Source: Watersipora subatra
Taxonomy: Eukaryota; Bryozoa; Gymnolaemata; Cheilostomatida; Watersiporidae
NCBI RefSeq assembly: GCF_963576615.1
Contig: NC_088709.1
Span: forward strand, 18,052,150 to 18,116,149
Direction: 5' to 3'
DNA: 64,000 nucleotides
The notes under the pieces were generated by a model that ran no database searches, was not told where the DNA came from, and saw only the letters and a program-made list of their open reading frames with translations. Of this stretch, positions 41,079 through 54,100 are shown piece after piece (the first letter of the stretch is position 1; each line of letters opens with the position of its first letter). A program made the translations under genes and the position numbers.

Positions 41079-41520
41079 GTGGTGTGTATTGCTCACACTT
41101 ATGAGAATTTCTATAAAGTCCTTGCTCCTTCATACAAACAAATCACCTTGTCGCCGCCGTCCTTGAACAGATCAAATTTGTATTGTGAGGTACTATCTGT
41201 CTATAAGGTTATTGATAAGTCTGAGTCAAATGTAACCAATAAAAAGGTTACAAATTATGTGCATAAGATCAAACTGACGCCTGATTCTAAGCTAGTAAAA
41301 TAGAAATATCGAGCACCTCCATTCTGGTCATGACAAGGTAAATTCTGAGTTAAATCGACTGCAGCCGAAAGGTAATTCTGAGCCTATTGTTTCGACAGAG
41401 TGGGTCTTGCTGTTGGTGGTGGTGAACCATAAATCATCAACCGACATTCGTATCTGTACAAAATCCACAGTGTACAATTGGTTTTTGCGAGAAATTGTTT
41501 GAAAACGTATATCCAACCTG
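41079..41520 (+). pseudogene. Gypsy pol fragment, opposite orientation
   Basis: The plus strand reads VHKIKLTPDSKLVK, then after a stop LNRLQPKGNSEPIVSTEWV and VVVNHKSSTDIRICTKS. These correspond to the linker and first reverse-transcriptase block of Ty3/Gypsy elements. Only this part remains, with stops. Confidence 0.7.
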
Positions 41521-42116
41521 GTGTTAAGATGCCCTAAAGATCAGCCGGTGTATACTAGATGAATATGCCCTTACAATACTGCGTTGTTAACTAACTGTAG
41601 AGCTTCGTGATATGGCGATTTAATTGTTTTTAATGGTGATTTTTAAGGTAGACAATTTGAAAACCGCCACCATTTGAAGATATATAGCTAATCATGTAAA
41701 TGATATAATCGTGTAATGGCGATTAATCTCACACCTGAACATCTTCAAAGTGAGCTATACTGGAACTAAAATGCATGGGCCTCATTCAATGGCCTGCCAC
41801 GCACATGGGCATTCATGAAATGAATGTTTCTATTTATCACAAACATGAAACAAATTATTAAGTTGTAATATACAAAAACATTACCAAAACTTACAAGTTT
41901 TTACATAATAATATCATGCTATATTGCTAATCTATTTGCAATATCGAATCGTTTGGTGAGTTTTGGAAATTGTGAAGCTCTACTCAAAAGTCTAATTTCA
42001 TAGGTGAAATACTTTGAAAGGTTGGATGTCATTTAGGTCTACTACTAGTAGTCACAAACTATAGGGGTCGCCCTTTGATCCAGAAATGTCATTTTAAATT
42101 TATTGATTTTAGAGAG

Positions 42117-45100
42117 ATGGCTGATGACATGAGTGACAATGATAGTGCTGATGATGCTGAGTACAGGGGGATCAGTGAAAAAACTCTTCGTTATATTGGA
42201 GGTCAGCTAGTCTAATAGGCTACTTGCTAAGTCATAATTACATGTATAACTGATTTCTGATTAGAACTAGTAGATAATTTTTGGAAATTTTTCTATGCTA
42301 GTGCAATGGAGCATTGCTTTTATTTTGTTTTGGATACTAAACTGCAGATATATTTAAAGCTTTGAAAGATTAAGGAAAGATGCTTGTGTGTTTCGGTTGG
42401 AAGCATCTTTGCACAGAAATCTTAGATTTATCTGTCACTATCACAGCCTCATCAAATTCATGTTCTCATCTGCTCATGAATGAAATATGTGACGGTGATG
42501 TCCATTTTTACTCGCATTCCATGGGTAGTGCCATGTTTTGAAACAGTGTGTGGACTAGTGAGATGAGTTTCTATGCTCGATTGTTCACCGATGCATAATC
42601 GTAAAGCATATGCAATGGCGCAAGGGCTTAAATATTAAGGATACTCTGTTGAGATAGGCCTAATTCTTTCTAGGAGAAACCAATATTGTGGCATACATTG
42701 TATTTTTTTACTTTGGCTGATGTCGGCTAAAGACCATCTATAGGTGACACGATTTTAAGCGCAAAAGATTGGAGTGCATCAAATTGAATTAAAGATGTGG
42801 TTGCGTCAAAAAATTCGATTTAATGAAATTAAGACCCATAAAAAGCTAAAACATCAGCTACAATTTGATGCCATTTTTGTCTTTGTAGACCAACCCTGTC
42901 CAGAGATATATGCGTTTGAATGAGGCCCTCTTTTAAAAAGCTCACGTTCCAGCGGGTGCTTCTTTCGTGACGTCACAAGCAATATATCTAAAAAGAAACC
43001 ACGAGCGATAAATATGAGGTCGCTCCCTTAGCCAATCATCAGCGCGAAATTTTTATATAGGCCGTAATAAATGTTATCACTCGTAAAACGTGTTGTCTGT
43101 GATCTCAAATTTAGGGATTTTGCTCTATTTTTAAATCGCATGAACATCGATATTTACTAAATTAATTAACATCGTTACTTTAATGAATTACTCGATCGAC
43201 ACGTTTTATTGGCGAACAACATACATGTAATAATGTTTTGTAAAATTGCTGTAAAGTTACTGCGAAGGTGACTCCAAGTTTTCTTGGCATCAGGTAGTTA
43301 AAGTTCTACGGAGGAAGCTCGAGAATGGAGGTAAATTTATCTTTTACTTTGAGTCTCCTATAGAGTGTCTTGTTGAGTTTACATTCAGATTATATTTCCC
43401 TGTTTGAGGCTAAAATGTAATTTCCTGCGCGTGCGAGATACATATGTACAGTAAGTTCTTGACGGCTTTTTTTAATCTTTAGCATCTAGCTATACAATGG
43501 CTTAGATTGATGAATATACTAAAGGTAATATTTTAGTACTCATTAATACATGTACTAATTAATAAAATTGTAACTTTTTGCTATCACTAATCATCGTTTT
43601 ATATTTTTTTATCGGTTCACCTAGCTACATTCGCTTCAAATTTTCTGTTGCATCTTTATCTAGTAAATTAGATTTATGATTTGACATTAGATGTTCACTT
43701 TTCACATGTAGAAAGTGAAGAAAATCGATTGATCAATGCAAATCTTTGATTTCCAGAACCAGAGCTTCGAATCGTTGGCTTGGCGTACTTGTGCCTTTGT
43801 TAAACGTTTATTTGTTTTTAAAATTACACTCGCATTCTATTTAATTCCCAATTTGGAAGCTGTCAATAGATTCTCTTTAGAATGACATATCTATGAATGA
43901 CATATATTTATTGCATTTGTTTTACTGATTACAGAATGTTTATGTCGTCCCACCAGCCGAAGAAGCTTTGTCAGTGTGGAAACTGCCATAAAGGGGAAAG
44001 AGAGACTTGAATGTGTGCTGCATAAACCATGATGTTTTGTTTGAGTTTGTTGCAGTAGATGAATTTGTCTTATTGTATCAGCTAAAACTATGTGAGTGGC
44101 CACGACTTGATGAATATTTTTAATAAAAGCTTTATGCCGAGATGAAAATATCTTTGCTTGTAAAAATTATATAATAAAATAATATTGTTGAAGATAATGT
44201 AAAACATGATTTGCAGAATATTGTAGTGAATTGGATATGGTATATGGATGTCCGCAGAACTGGAGAATGTGAGTTCAAATTCAGTTTGCAGCAGACTTAA
44301 CATCCTTAAAACTCTATCCCTGTCTATATTCTTTTCAAAGACGCGGCTTGCTTATTTCACTTCGGTAGTATTCGGTAAGAATACTACTATTAAGAAACTA
44401 GTACGTAGACGGTGTAGGCAATGATATACAGCCCTGCCCCAAGGATAGGCGACGGACATAATGTGGGCGGGACTTATGGGAGGCTGTATATCGTTAGTAT
44501 GGGTAGCGGCGGAACTGCTGATACAAAGACCTCGTTCTACATAGTTAGCTTGACAGAATTACCGTAGACCGGTAGAATTGGTAGTCGGTACCCAAATGTT
44601 TACACGACATTTGGAGAAAGTAAGTAGAACAAATTTTCAATTTTCGTTATTTGAGGCCTTTGAAACATTCATAATAATGCATCTGTAGCTGGATTTAAAA
44701 TTTTATTCTAGCCAACATGAGCAAATACAAAATAAGATATATGCCAATAGAGCCGCGTAAGACTAGACTTTTATCGCAAATAGCCGATGTGAATACGAGA
44801 GATAGAGACAGGTTATATAACGCGTGACATCATTTTGGGCAAGTCTGGGCACGTTTTTGTGGCCTGAGCGTTTTTACCGCGATCAGACTTTTTCGATTTT
44901 AATCTTCAAATATCTTGGCAATGAGATCGCGTAACACAACAAGCAACATATCAACTGATAGAGAAAAAAAATGCTTTCTTTTAAGATCAACTCAAATTTG
45001 ACGCAACCACATCTTTAAATATTAACTCATCATGTTGTCATAAAGCAACATTATTATTGTTATTATTGATTTAATATATTTTTCTGTTTACAATTTATAG

Positions 45101-48100
45101 ATTTAATTATTTCACAGAAGCAAGAGTCCCTGTTACAGGTGGAAAACATAGTTTTTTACACATTTTTGAAAAAGCAGTCCAGTTGATATTTTTGTACTCG
45201 TTGCAATATGTCTGTAAGTTCATGACACTTACTTTTACTATGTTGTTAGTAAATCCTGGGGAGCATGCAAGCGGTTCTGGTTCATCTAATCATCCTCACA
45301 AGGTCGACGAGGTCATCAAAATGTTGATGAGCAACTCGAAGCAAGAAGGTAAATCAGCACTTGCCACGGAGTCTCAAGGTACTCTAGCTTCTTGACAGTT
45401 ACTTCAGTTTTTGTATACCATTGAAACAGCAGCACGACCTTTAGACAACCTTCAGTTGTCTACCTTCCAATCCGTGCCTATGAATACCACTATTACTCAT
45501 GAAGTCAGAATAACTGCTCCTTTTGCTACCCTATAATATAAATAGCTGGTTACTTGCCTGGTTTCATCAATAGTTCAATGCTGTTTCCTGAATGCTACGG
45601 ATGCTTGTGCCAGAACTAAAAACTAAGCAGTTAATACTGTGAGAGTGCACAGTTTCCATTTTACTCATATGGATTGAGTCTAATGAGAGCCAAAAAGCGC
45701 TGTTCTTAAAACAGGAAAACATAGAATGTTTGTGTTATTCCTATTTAGAACAACAGCTATTCTAGTTGGCGCAACTTGCTGCAACCAGGAAAATACCATT
45801 TCATTATAATTCACATTCGAATTTTATAATTTTTATTTTATGAATTTGAAGTCACTTCAAGCTGAAGCATAGATATCGATAGCGTTATCTTTTTAATTCA
45901 TACATGAAACAGTAAGTACTATAGCACACAGGGTACTTTCTCAAGCTTCACTTCTCTGAGTAACATTACTTTTCCTGAAAGAAACTAAGACTGGTCGCCT
46001 ATTAGCCAATCAGTATTGATTTTCTGTTTATTATTGACGTGGGTGTCAAGCTTCAGTCATCTCTTAATCTCAGTGAAGGAGTGTTCTGTAGTGTGGCTCT
46101 TTTTAACTTTGCAAGATGCTATGCCAATAACATTTTTTCTTGTTCAACTTGGATTGCTTGTTCATTATATAGAATTAGTGTGTAGATATAGCCATGTTGA
46201 TGGAGGGTAGAGAGAAACTGGCACCTTCACCAATATCTTAGTGTAAAGAATTAGTGTTTGCCTTTCACCTTAGCTACCATATTTTAGTGGTGGCTGTTCA
46301 TGTTTGATGTAGAAGCCATTATGCAGACAGTGTCTGGTATTACTGCTGATATGTTATGGGAAGTCATTTGCACCTCTGGCATGGTTTCAGAAGCTGAAGG
46401 TGATCCCAACTATGATCCCAACTACTCCCCTAATAAAGGACGACGCCAGCGAATGGTTAAAAGCCGTCTTTCGAAAGAGCTCCAGGGACTTATGGGGGAA
46501 GCCAATCTCAAGTTTGCACGCGGAGAGTATGACGAGGTGATAGCCATGTGTAGAGAGATTATTCGTTCAGGTATGGCAGATATCTGTAACAAACTTACAC
46601 GGCGCTTGAGTACATAATTAACTTGCTTCTTACCAAGTTGCCTCTATATGTACATTTCATCTGGATAGCTCAGTTTTTAGACAGAGAGTGACATTAGTAT
46701 TTGATAAAATACTTATTTGTTCATATATTTTATCACTAGCTCCGACTGCCCCAGACCCCTATCAGACTTTAAGCATGCTGCATGAGGAGATGGGAGACCA
46801 TGACACTGCTTATCAGGTGAGTCCGGATGCTAGTAGATTAGCTGTAATGGTAACATAGTTCCTGTTTGACATGCTCATTTGTTGGACTTGCTTGTTCATT
46901 AATAATATCACAGGCTCAGTAAAATTTTAGCCTGTAAAACATCAATATAGTAGCCTGTAGGTAAATACTGTCTTCCTTTACCAACCTTTATGTTTAGTTA
47001 TTAAAAGTTTTAATGTGAATTATTGCCAGTGCACGAGGCTTTGTCAAAGTGAATACAAGACCTGCTCTCTCTGGCAATTTTAAGAACAAATCAATACGAC
47101 TTTCATACAATGCAAAGGCCAAATAACTTGTTTTTAGCAATTTTTATTTTAGTAGTTGAAACATTCCTTGAAAACAAACACCAACAAAACTGGCATTTAA
47201 CGGAAGTTGCTGCAGCAAATTACTTAAAATCTTAGAACTTTTCCATGTGATCTGATGACAGCAGTCTCTTTGCCAAAGAAGCTACTACTTTCACTTTCAA
47301 ATGCCTTAAGATGTAAAACAGGTTTCCAACCAGGGAGGAATTCCGCCCTAGGGGGAATTTTGAATATGCAAGGGGGAGCAGAAAGGTATCTGATTTGTTA
47401 AATTTTTAATTTATGTCCTGCAATGCAGTGTGAGTTTAGGTTTCATTATTTAACATCTTGGTTTTATCTATAACACTAGTTGCTAATAATGAGCTACTAG
47501 TCAGAACTGGATATATGTGAACACATCTACCCAGATTTTGATTGGATGGTAAGTTAACCTAGTCATAAACCAATTCACCGCCATGCTGAAGGTCATGTAT
47601 TGTTGTGTGTTGTATGCTTGCTGCATAAACATTAATAATATGCTGTTATATGTTTTGATACATACAATAAAATGTGACTATAATTTGTATCGATTGTTTT
47701 TAGTCATTTGAGTTAAAAGTGTCTGGGGAATCAGAGTTATGAAATGGCGTAAGGGGGTAACTGATTGAAAAAGGTTGGGAACCTCTGATGGAAAAGGTAT
47801 TGCGATCATGATCGGAGTCACTGCCGTCTCATATACTTAAAAATGGTTTTTCTAATTAATTTCACAACCAATTAAAGTTGCTGTTCAAATATTTAATGTT
47901 GTATTGTGTATGCTGGCTCATTCATTGTCTCCTGTTATTCTGTCTTTGCTTTCTAGTGTGGGCTTGTGGGTGCTCATCTGGACCCTCGTAATACAGAAGA
48001 GTGGCTAAGGCTAGCTGACATGGCAGAGGAAGCTGATAACAAGAAGGACTGTTCATACTGCTATCGGCAGGGTTGTATTTGAAGCTGAAAATGTTCAAAA

Positions 48101-51100
48101 TATTTTACTACGTAATGAGTGTTTTTGACATCAATCTAAAATGGATGAATTGGTCTTTTTATCTCATGATCTGCTTCTGTTGATTGTGTGTTGCTGTCAC
48201 TTGTCCACTAATGTCACTTTTCTACTACTGTCATTTGTCTACTACTGCCATTTGTCTACTACTGTCATTTATCTGCTACTGTCACTTGTTTACTATTGTC
48301 ACTTGTCTACTACTGTCACTTGCCTATTACTGTTAGTTGTCTACTACTGCTCTCACTTTTCTACTACTGTCATTTGTTTACTAATTTCACTTGTCTACCA
48401 CTGTGATTTGTCTACTGTTATCACTTGTTTACTACTTTCACTGTTTACTATTGTCACTTGTCTACTACTGTTGACTGTGATGCTGCCATTTGTTTACTAC
48501 TGTCACTTGTTTACTACTGTCACTTGTCTACTACTCTCACTTGTCTACTCCAACCACTTGTCTACTACTGTCACTTGTCTACTACTGCCACTTGTCTACT
48601 ACTATAATTTGTATACTACTGTCACTTGTCTACTACTGTCACTTGTCTACTACTGTCACTTGTCTACTACTATAACTTCTATACTACTGTCACTTGTCTA
48701 CTACTGTCACTTGTCTACTACTATCACTTGTCTATTACTATCACTTGTCTACTACTATCATTTGTCTACTACTATCACTTGTCTACTACTATCACTTGTC
48801 CACTACTGCTACTTGTCTACTACTATAACTTGTATACTACTGTCTCTTGTCTGTTACTGTCACTTTTTTACTACTATCACTTGTCTACTACTGTCACTTG
48901 TCTACTACTGTCACTTGTCTACTACTATCACTTGTCTACTACTATCACTTGTCTACTGACATGAGCATGAGCGGGCTACTAGGCTTTACACTCTGTTTGA
49001 ATCCCACATTTTAGTTGCCAAGTATGATAGGGAGAACACGCCGGCCCTCCTCAAGTGTGCAGAGTTGGAGAGGGAACTAGGGCAATTAACAAGGTGCTGT
49101 GAAGTGCTGCAGTGGATCCTTGACAGCAACAGTGCCAACTCGGATTCACAGCTTTACATGAGCATCACCAAGCATCTTGTCAAGGTGTGCAGAGGTCTAG
49201 CCTGACTTGCCTCTCTGTTTAAATTAGGGTGCCTGGGTGCTAGATCTATGCTACACATTTTGTATATGCCGCTATATATTTTTGAGAAACATGTTGCTTT
49301 TCTGAAGATATAGTAAGCATATTGTGTGCTACCTGGGGGATACTGTGTATTCAGAAAATGACTTATGGCTCTTTATGTTGCTATTGTCATTAGTGGACAC
49401 TGAGGTTAAGCTAAGTTTGCAAGTGTTAGGCTCAGTGACTTACTCTCTCATTTTGTAGAACTAAAGCTTTTTCATAGAGGAAATTTTCAAAGCTTTCATG
49501 GAAAATTTGCTTGTTGTCATTGTATACATGAATGGATAAGTAATTTAATACTTTGGAGATCTGACTGACCAATCATCAATTGGCTGACATCAGAAAACTT
49601 AAACCAATTTGAGCACAGTTTGAACTTGTTTTTATCTGCAGTTGTTATATGGCAGAGGCAAGCATGACAAGGCTGTGCAAGTGCTGGAAAAGGCTGTTGA
49701 ATCGCATCCAGAGTTTATAACCTCTGAAGGTTTGTTAGCCTAAGCCCATGCCTAATGCAAATATAGTACCTACATTACTTCTCAAGTTATGTACCTATGG
49801 TTATGGCGCTTCGAAGCCTTTTTCATCCACACCATGTTAAAAGCTTGTAGGGTGATACACACATATTGTCAATGTTTCACATACAGTGCACCTTCAGGAT
49901 ATGGTTACCCTGATATACGATTTTTCACCTTGCGAAGTGAAACAAGATGATTTTTTACCTCAACATATGAGTGTTTTTCACCATAATTATGAATTCACCA
50001 AAATTTTGTCGGGTTCAAAATTGGCAGTCAGTGTGCCTAATACGTATGTCAAAATAACAAAGACGCCAAAATACTGTTCGCCGAAAATAATTTCACAACG
50101 CCTGAAAGAGACACGATGACTGATTTCTCTCAGTTCAGCAATTCTCGTGTATAAAATGATGGGTAATACTTTTTCTTTAAAACCAGTAGCAAAATTTGAG
50201 TTGCGATCTCTTTAAACAGAAGGTCAGACAACTTCACTCAAACTGCTAACAAAATTCCACTTCATTAGAAAACAACATTGTTCGGGCTTTCTTGCCGAAT
50301 TAGGTTGAAAAAAGTTTTAAACAGGTCTGCTAAAAGTTATAGTGAAAGCGAAGACCGAAACTGATAAGTGATAAAATTTTAGTGATAAAAAGCTCTACAC
50401 TGTAATTCAGTAAAATAGTTGTAAATACATACTAAAGCTTAGCTTTAAGTGTGTATGTTTAGTAAGCAAACTTATTTGAAGGGAATTCAAAGTTTATGTT
50501 ATACGTACGTCTGTCTTGATGGTAGGAACTCCCTACTGTACATTATAATGTTACATTTTATTGCAGACCATAACCACTAAATACAATAAAGTTACTGTAG
50601 GTAACTATAGTTACTAAGATTAACATACTATTTTGTTACTAGTTTTTAATATGTACAGCACTTATATAAGAATTTGACGATTTTTACCAGGGGATGTTTA
50701 CATTATATAATTACTATGGCTTTTATACCTCTAGATACAATTTTTTCACCATGTGATGCCAACCCTGGAACGGATCAAAGCCGTATCCTGAGGGTGCACT
50801 GTACTATCAACTATCTATTGGATATACAGTGGTGATACAAATTATGGAACCGCCTCTAATTTTTGTTACATAGCACTGAATTCTGAGTTGTGTTTGTTTT
50901 TTCTACAATCAAATTTTTACATAACTATAAAAATTATATATCATTTGAATCGTCACAATGTTGGCTTTTTGATAAACTTAAATTAAAACCACATCATATT
51001 TTCTATCAAAATATTATTAGAGGTTTCCTGAAAGCTGTCAGAGAGTTACTGTACAGTTGTCATTTCTATTAAACAGTGTCTGACCAAAAGTCATAAAATA

Positions 51101-54100
51101 ACATATTTATTTTCTTTGAAATGGCTTTTATTATGAATTAACTTAAAGACAAGGTTTAGTAGCTTTGAAAAGAGCTGTTTTGGTCCTTAAGATGATCAAT
51201 ACTTGGTTGGCCAGCCTTTGTTGTCAATCACTGATCGGCAGCACCTGGGCGCACTATCTGTCAGCGTCTGAAGCTCTTCAGGTGTAACTATTCGATGCCA
51301 GGATTGCAAAATAAACTCCATCAATCTTCTTTTATTGGTTGGTTTGTCTTTAGTTACGAGATTGCCTATTCGGCTCCACAAATTTTCAATTGGGTTAATG
51401 TCTGAGTGACTGAGAAGGCCAAGTCAGAGTGTTAACGTTATTGTCAGCAAACCACTTCTTTACTCTTCTGGCTGTGTGGCATTATCTTGCTGAAACAGCC
51501 ACTCTCTATCAAACAGGCTTCTAGCAGATGATATCATCACACTTTGTAGTACTCCACAATGTTTTTCTGCATTCATCATACCATCAACAAAATGTAATCT
51601 ACCAGGACCAGCAGCCTAGAAATAACCCCACATCATTACTGAGGTGGAATGCTTTATCGTAGGTAAAATACATTCTGGTTTAAACTCTTCACCAGGTCTC
51701 CTTCTTACATAATTGTTGCCAGAGTGATTTTGAACAGTAAATGTGCTCTCATCGCTGAATAATACTGCTCTCCAGTCTTCTGGTGACCAATTCACATGAT
51801 CTTTTGCCCATTGTAGACGAGCCTTTTTTTGCCGAGATGATAGCATATATTTTCTACGAGCTTTACAGCCTCGTAAGCCATTATCTCGCAATGATTTGCA
51901 AACAGTTGATGGTGATAACTCTGTACCTGTTGATTCTTTTAACTCACTGGCTAACAGAGGACTGGTTAGATGTCTAGCAACCAAAAAAAGTCTCACTAGG
52001 CGTCTGGTCACTCGATCTGTTGCTAGCTTTTTCCTTCCCCTACCAGCCCTTTCTTCAACTTGACCAGGTTCCTTCCATCTGCAGATTGTTGTAAATACAC
52101 CTTTCTTAGAGCAATCTACTGCCCTTGCAATTTCCCTCTGCAATTTCCCTTGCTGATGAAGGTGAATTATTACAGCACGCTTTTCTTTCGTGAGATGTTG
52201 AGGCATGATGATGAAGTTATTAGAATGACTTTTACTGAGAGCAGAAGGATTTTTCAATACTATTTGGGTTACATTGCGTAATGCAAAACGTCTCACTCAA
52301 TGCAATTGTTGTCTTAGATGATTGTTAAACTGAGCAGATCAAAGAATTTGGAAATTCTAGAGATCATTCACCAGACTAATATTTTTGAAAAAAGTGACTT
52401 GTTATGAGACACCCTGACTAGTTGCACTTTTAACAGCACTAGCGATGGAATTATGTTTTGATGCAGAAAAAAATTAAACAATGTGACAGCTGATAAAATT
52501 CCCTTTCTAATAATATATAACTTTTCATATCTGGACTGAATATAACTAATATGAGAGCCATTATAGCGCATTATTTACTAAAACTCAAAGGCGGTTCCAT
52601 AATTTGTATCACCACTGTATATGCCGATGTGGTTAGATTATTACATGATGCATGCATAAGGAATGTGTTTGCTCGTTCTTTTTTAGCTTACATCTGAAAA
52701 CCTTTTTCTCCATTTTATTACAATTTTTCAATCTACAAACATGGAAGTCACTTTTGTTGCTGATACCCATGATGGCCCTTGAGCCACCAATAGGTCTAGC
52801 GCAGCCCTCAATAACTTGCCACTCGTCCCTTAGACTGCACCTATCCTGGTGATAATGCAGGCACAAAAGGCTGTATGGTTAGTCTAGGAGAACTCTGAAC
52901 CATGATATGACTGCACTACTTTCATACTTTATCCAGACTGCCATGCCGAGTTTCAGAATAACTGTGCATATAGTTATTACACCTGATGATCTCTCATGAC
53001 GCACTGGCATGCTGGGGTACTTGAATTAATAATTTAATGATTATTACTGAAGGTGTGATGCAACCATTTAAAAATATACTGTTTAATTTTTTTGTAAAAT
53101 AAATTTGCACTGGAGAATTATTGTAATACATAAAGCTGATACCTGCCTAAAGGTTTAGGAAGAGTTTCAGTTCGAAAACAGTGAGATGTCAGATTTTATG
53201 GAAGCCTTAGCAGTTCATGTGATCCTATCTGTGCATAATTTCATTAGGTTTTGGCGATTTTTTGTTTTCAGTTTGTTGGTGCGGTGCTGGCAGTTGGCTA
53301 CCTCTATATGCCATAGAGATACACTGTTACTCTCTTTTTTCTGTGCCAAATCAGTTGTGATTATACTCAAAGTAACCCTAACATGGCAGCTAGTTAGAAA
53401 TGGAATACACTTTCATTCCATCAAATGCATCCTTATGCTGTTTGCTTGCAAGTGTCGCCATGTTTTGGGAACCTGTTTTCTTTTTTAATGGTGAATTTGA
53501 AAGATTTCACATCCTATTGCAACCATCTGCTCTCAGAGCTGTCTCATTGCAAAGGGATGAACAATTTAAAAGATAATTCAACCCAACATTTGGAATGCAC
53601 AATAACAAAAATATTTGTAAACTCAATCAATTAATAAACTAATAGCATATTATAATTTTTCAATATGTTTTTGCAGTCACGGCATAATTGTGATTTCGTT
53701 TTAGCTTCTCTTGAAAAGTTTTTTTTATCTGTAGGGCCAACTATTCTTGCCTATATAACATAAAGAGATTATGCTACTGTAGTGAAAAGTTTAGCAGTGG
53801 TAAACTGTATGATAGGTGTACACATGCTGATGAGATGGGAGTACTATTTATTGTAAGTTCTATATATGTAGAGGTGAACCTCTTGGCTGACTTTTATGTT
53901 GCTGACGAAAAATACAGCAAAGTCATAGAATTGCTCAAAGCCCACTGCGGAGTCACCTCAAATGAAAGGTTGGTGAACTGCCAATGATTAAGTTGTTGAC
54001 ACTTGATAACTGGGCTAAATCAACCATTTCGATTATTGCCTTGATTGCAGAAGTGAAGCTGTGAGAAAGTGCATTAACTACATATTATAGATTTTAGTTC

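Noticed and set aside
46016-46210. 64-codon frame upstream of GTF3C3 exon 3
   Set aside because: Intronic; the phase-matched exons splice across it.
48141-48959. 272-codon frame of CLLLSLVYYCHLSTT repeats
   Set aside because: A 17 bp minisatellite inside a GTF3C3 intron leaves all three frames open; not a membrane protein gene.
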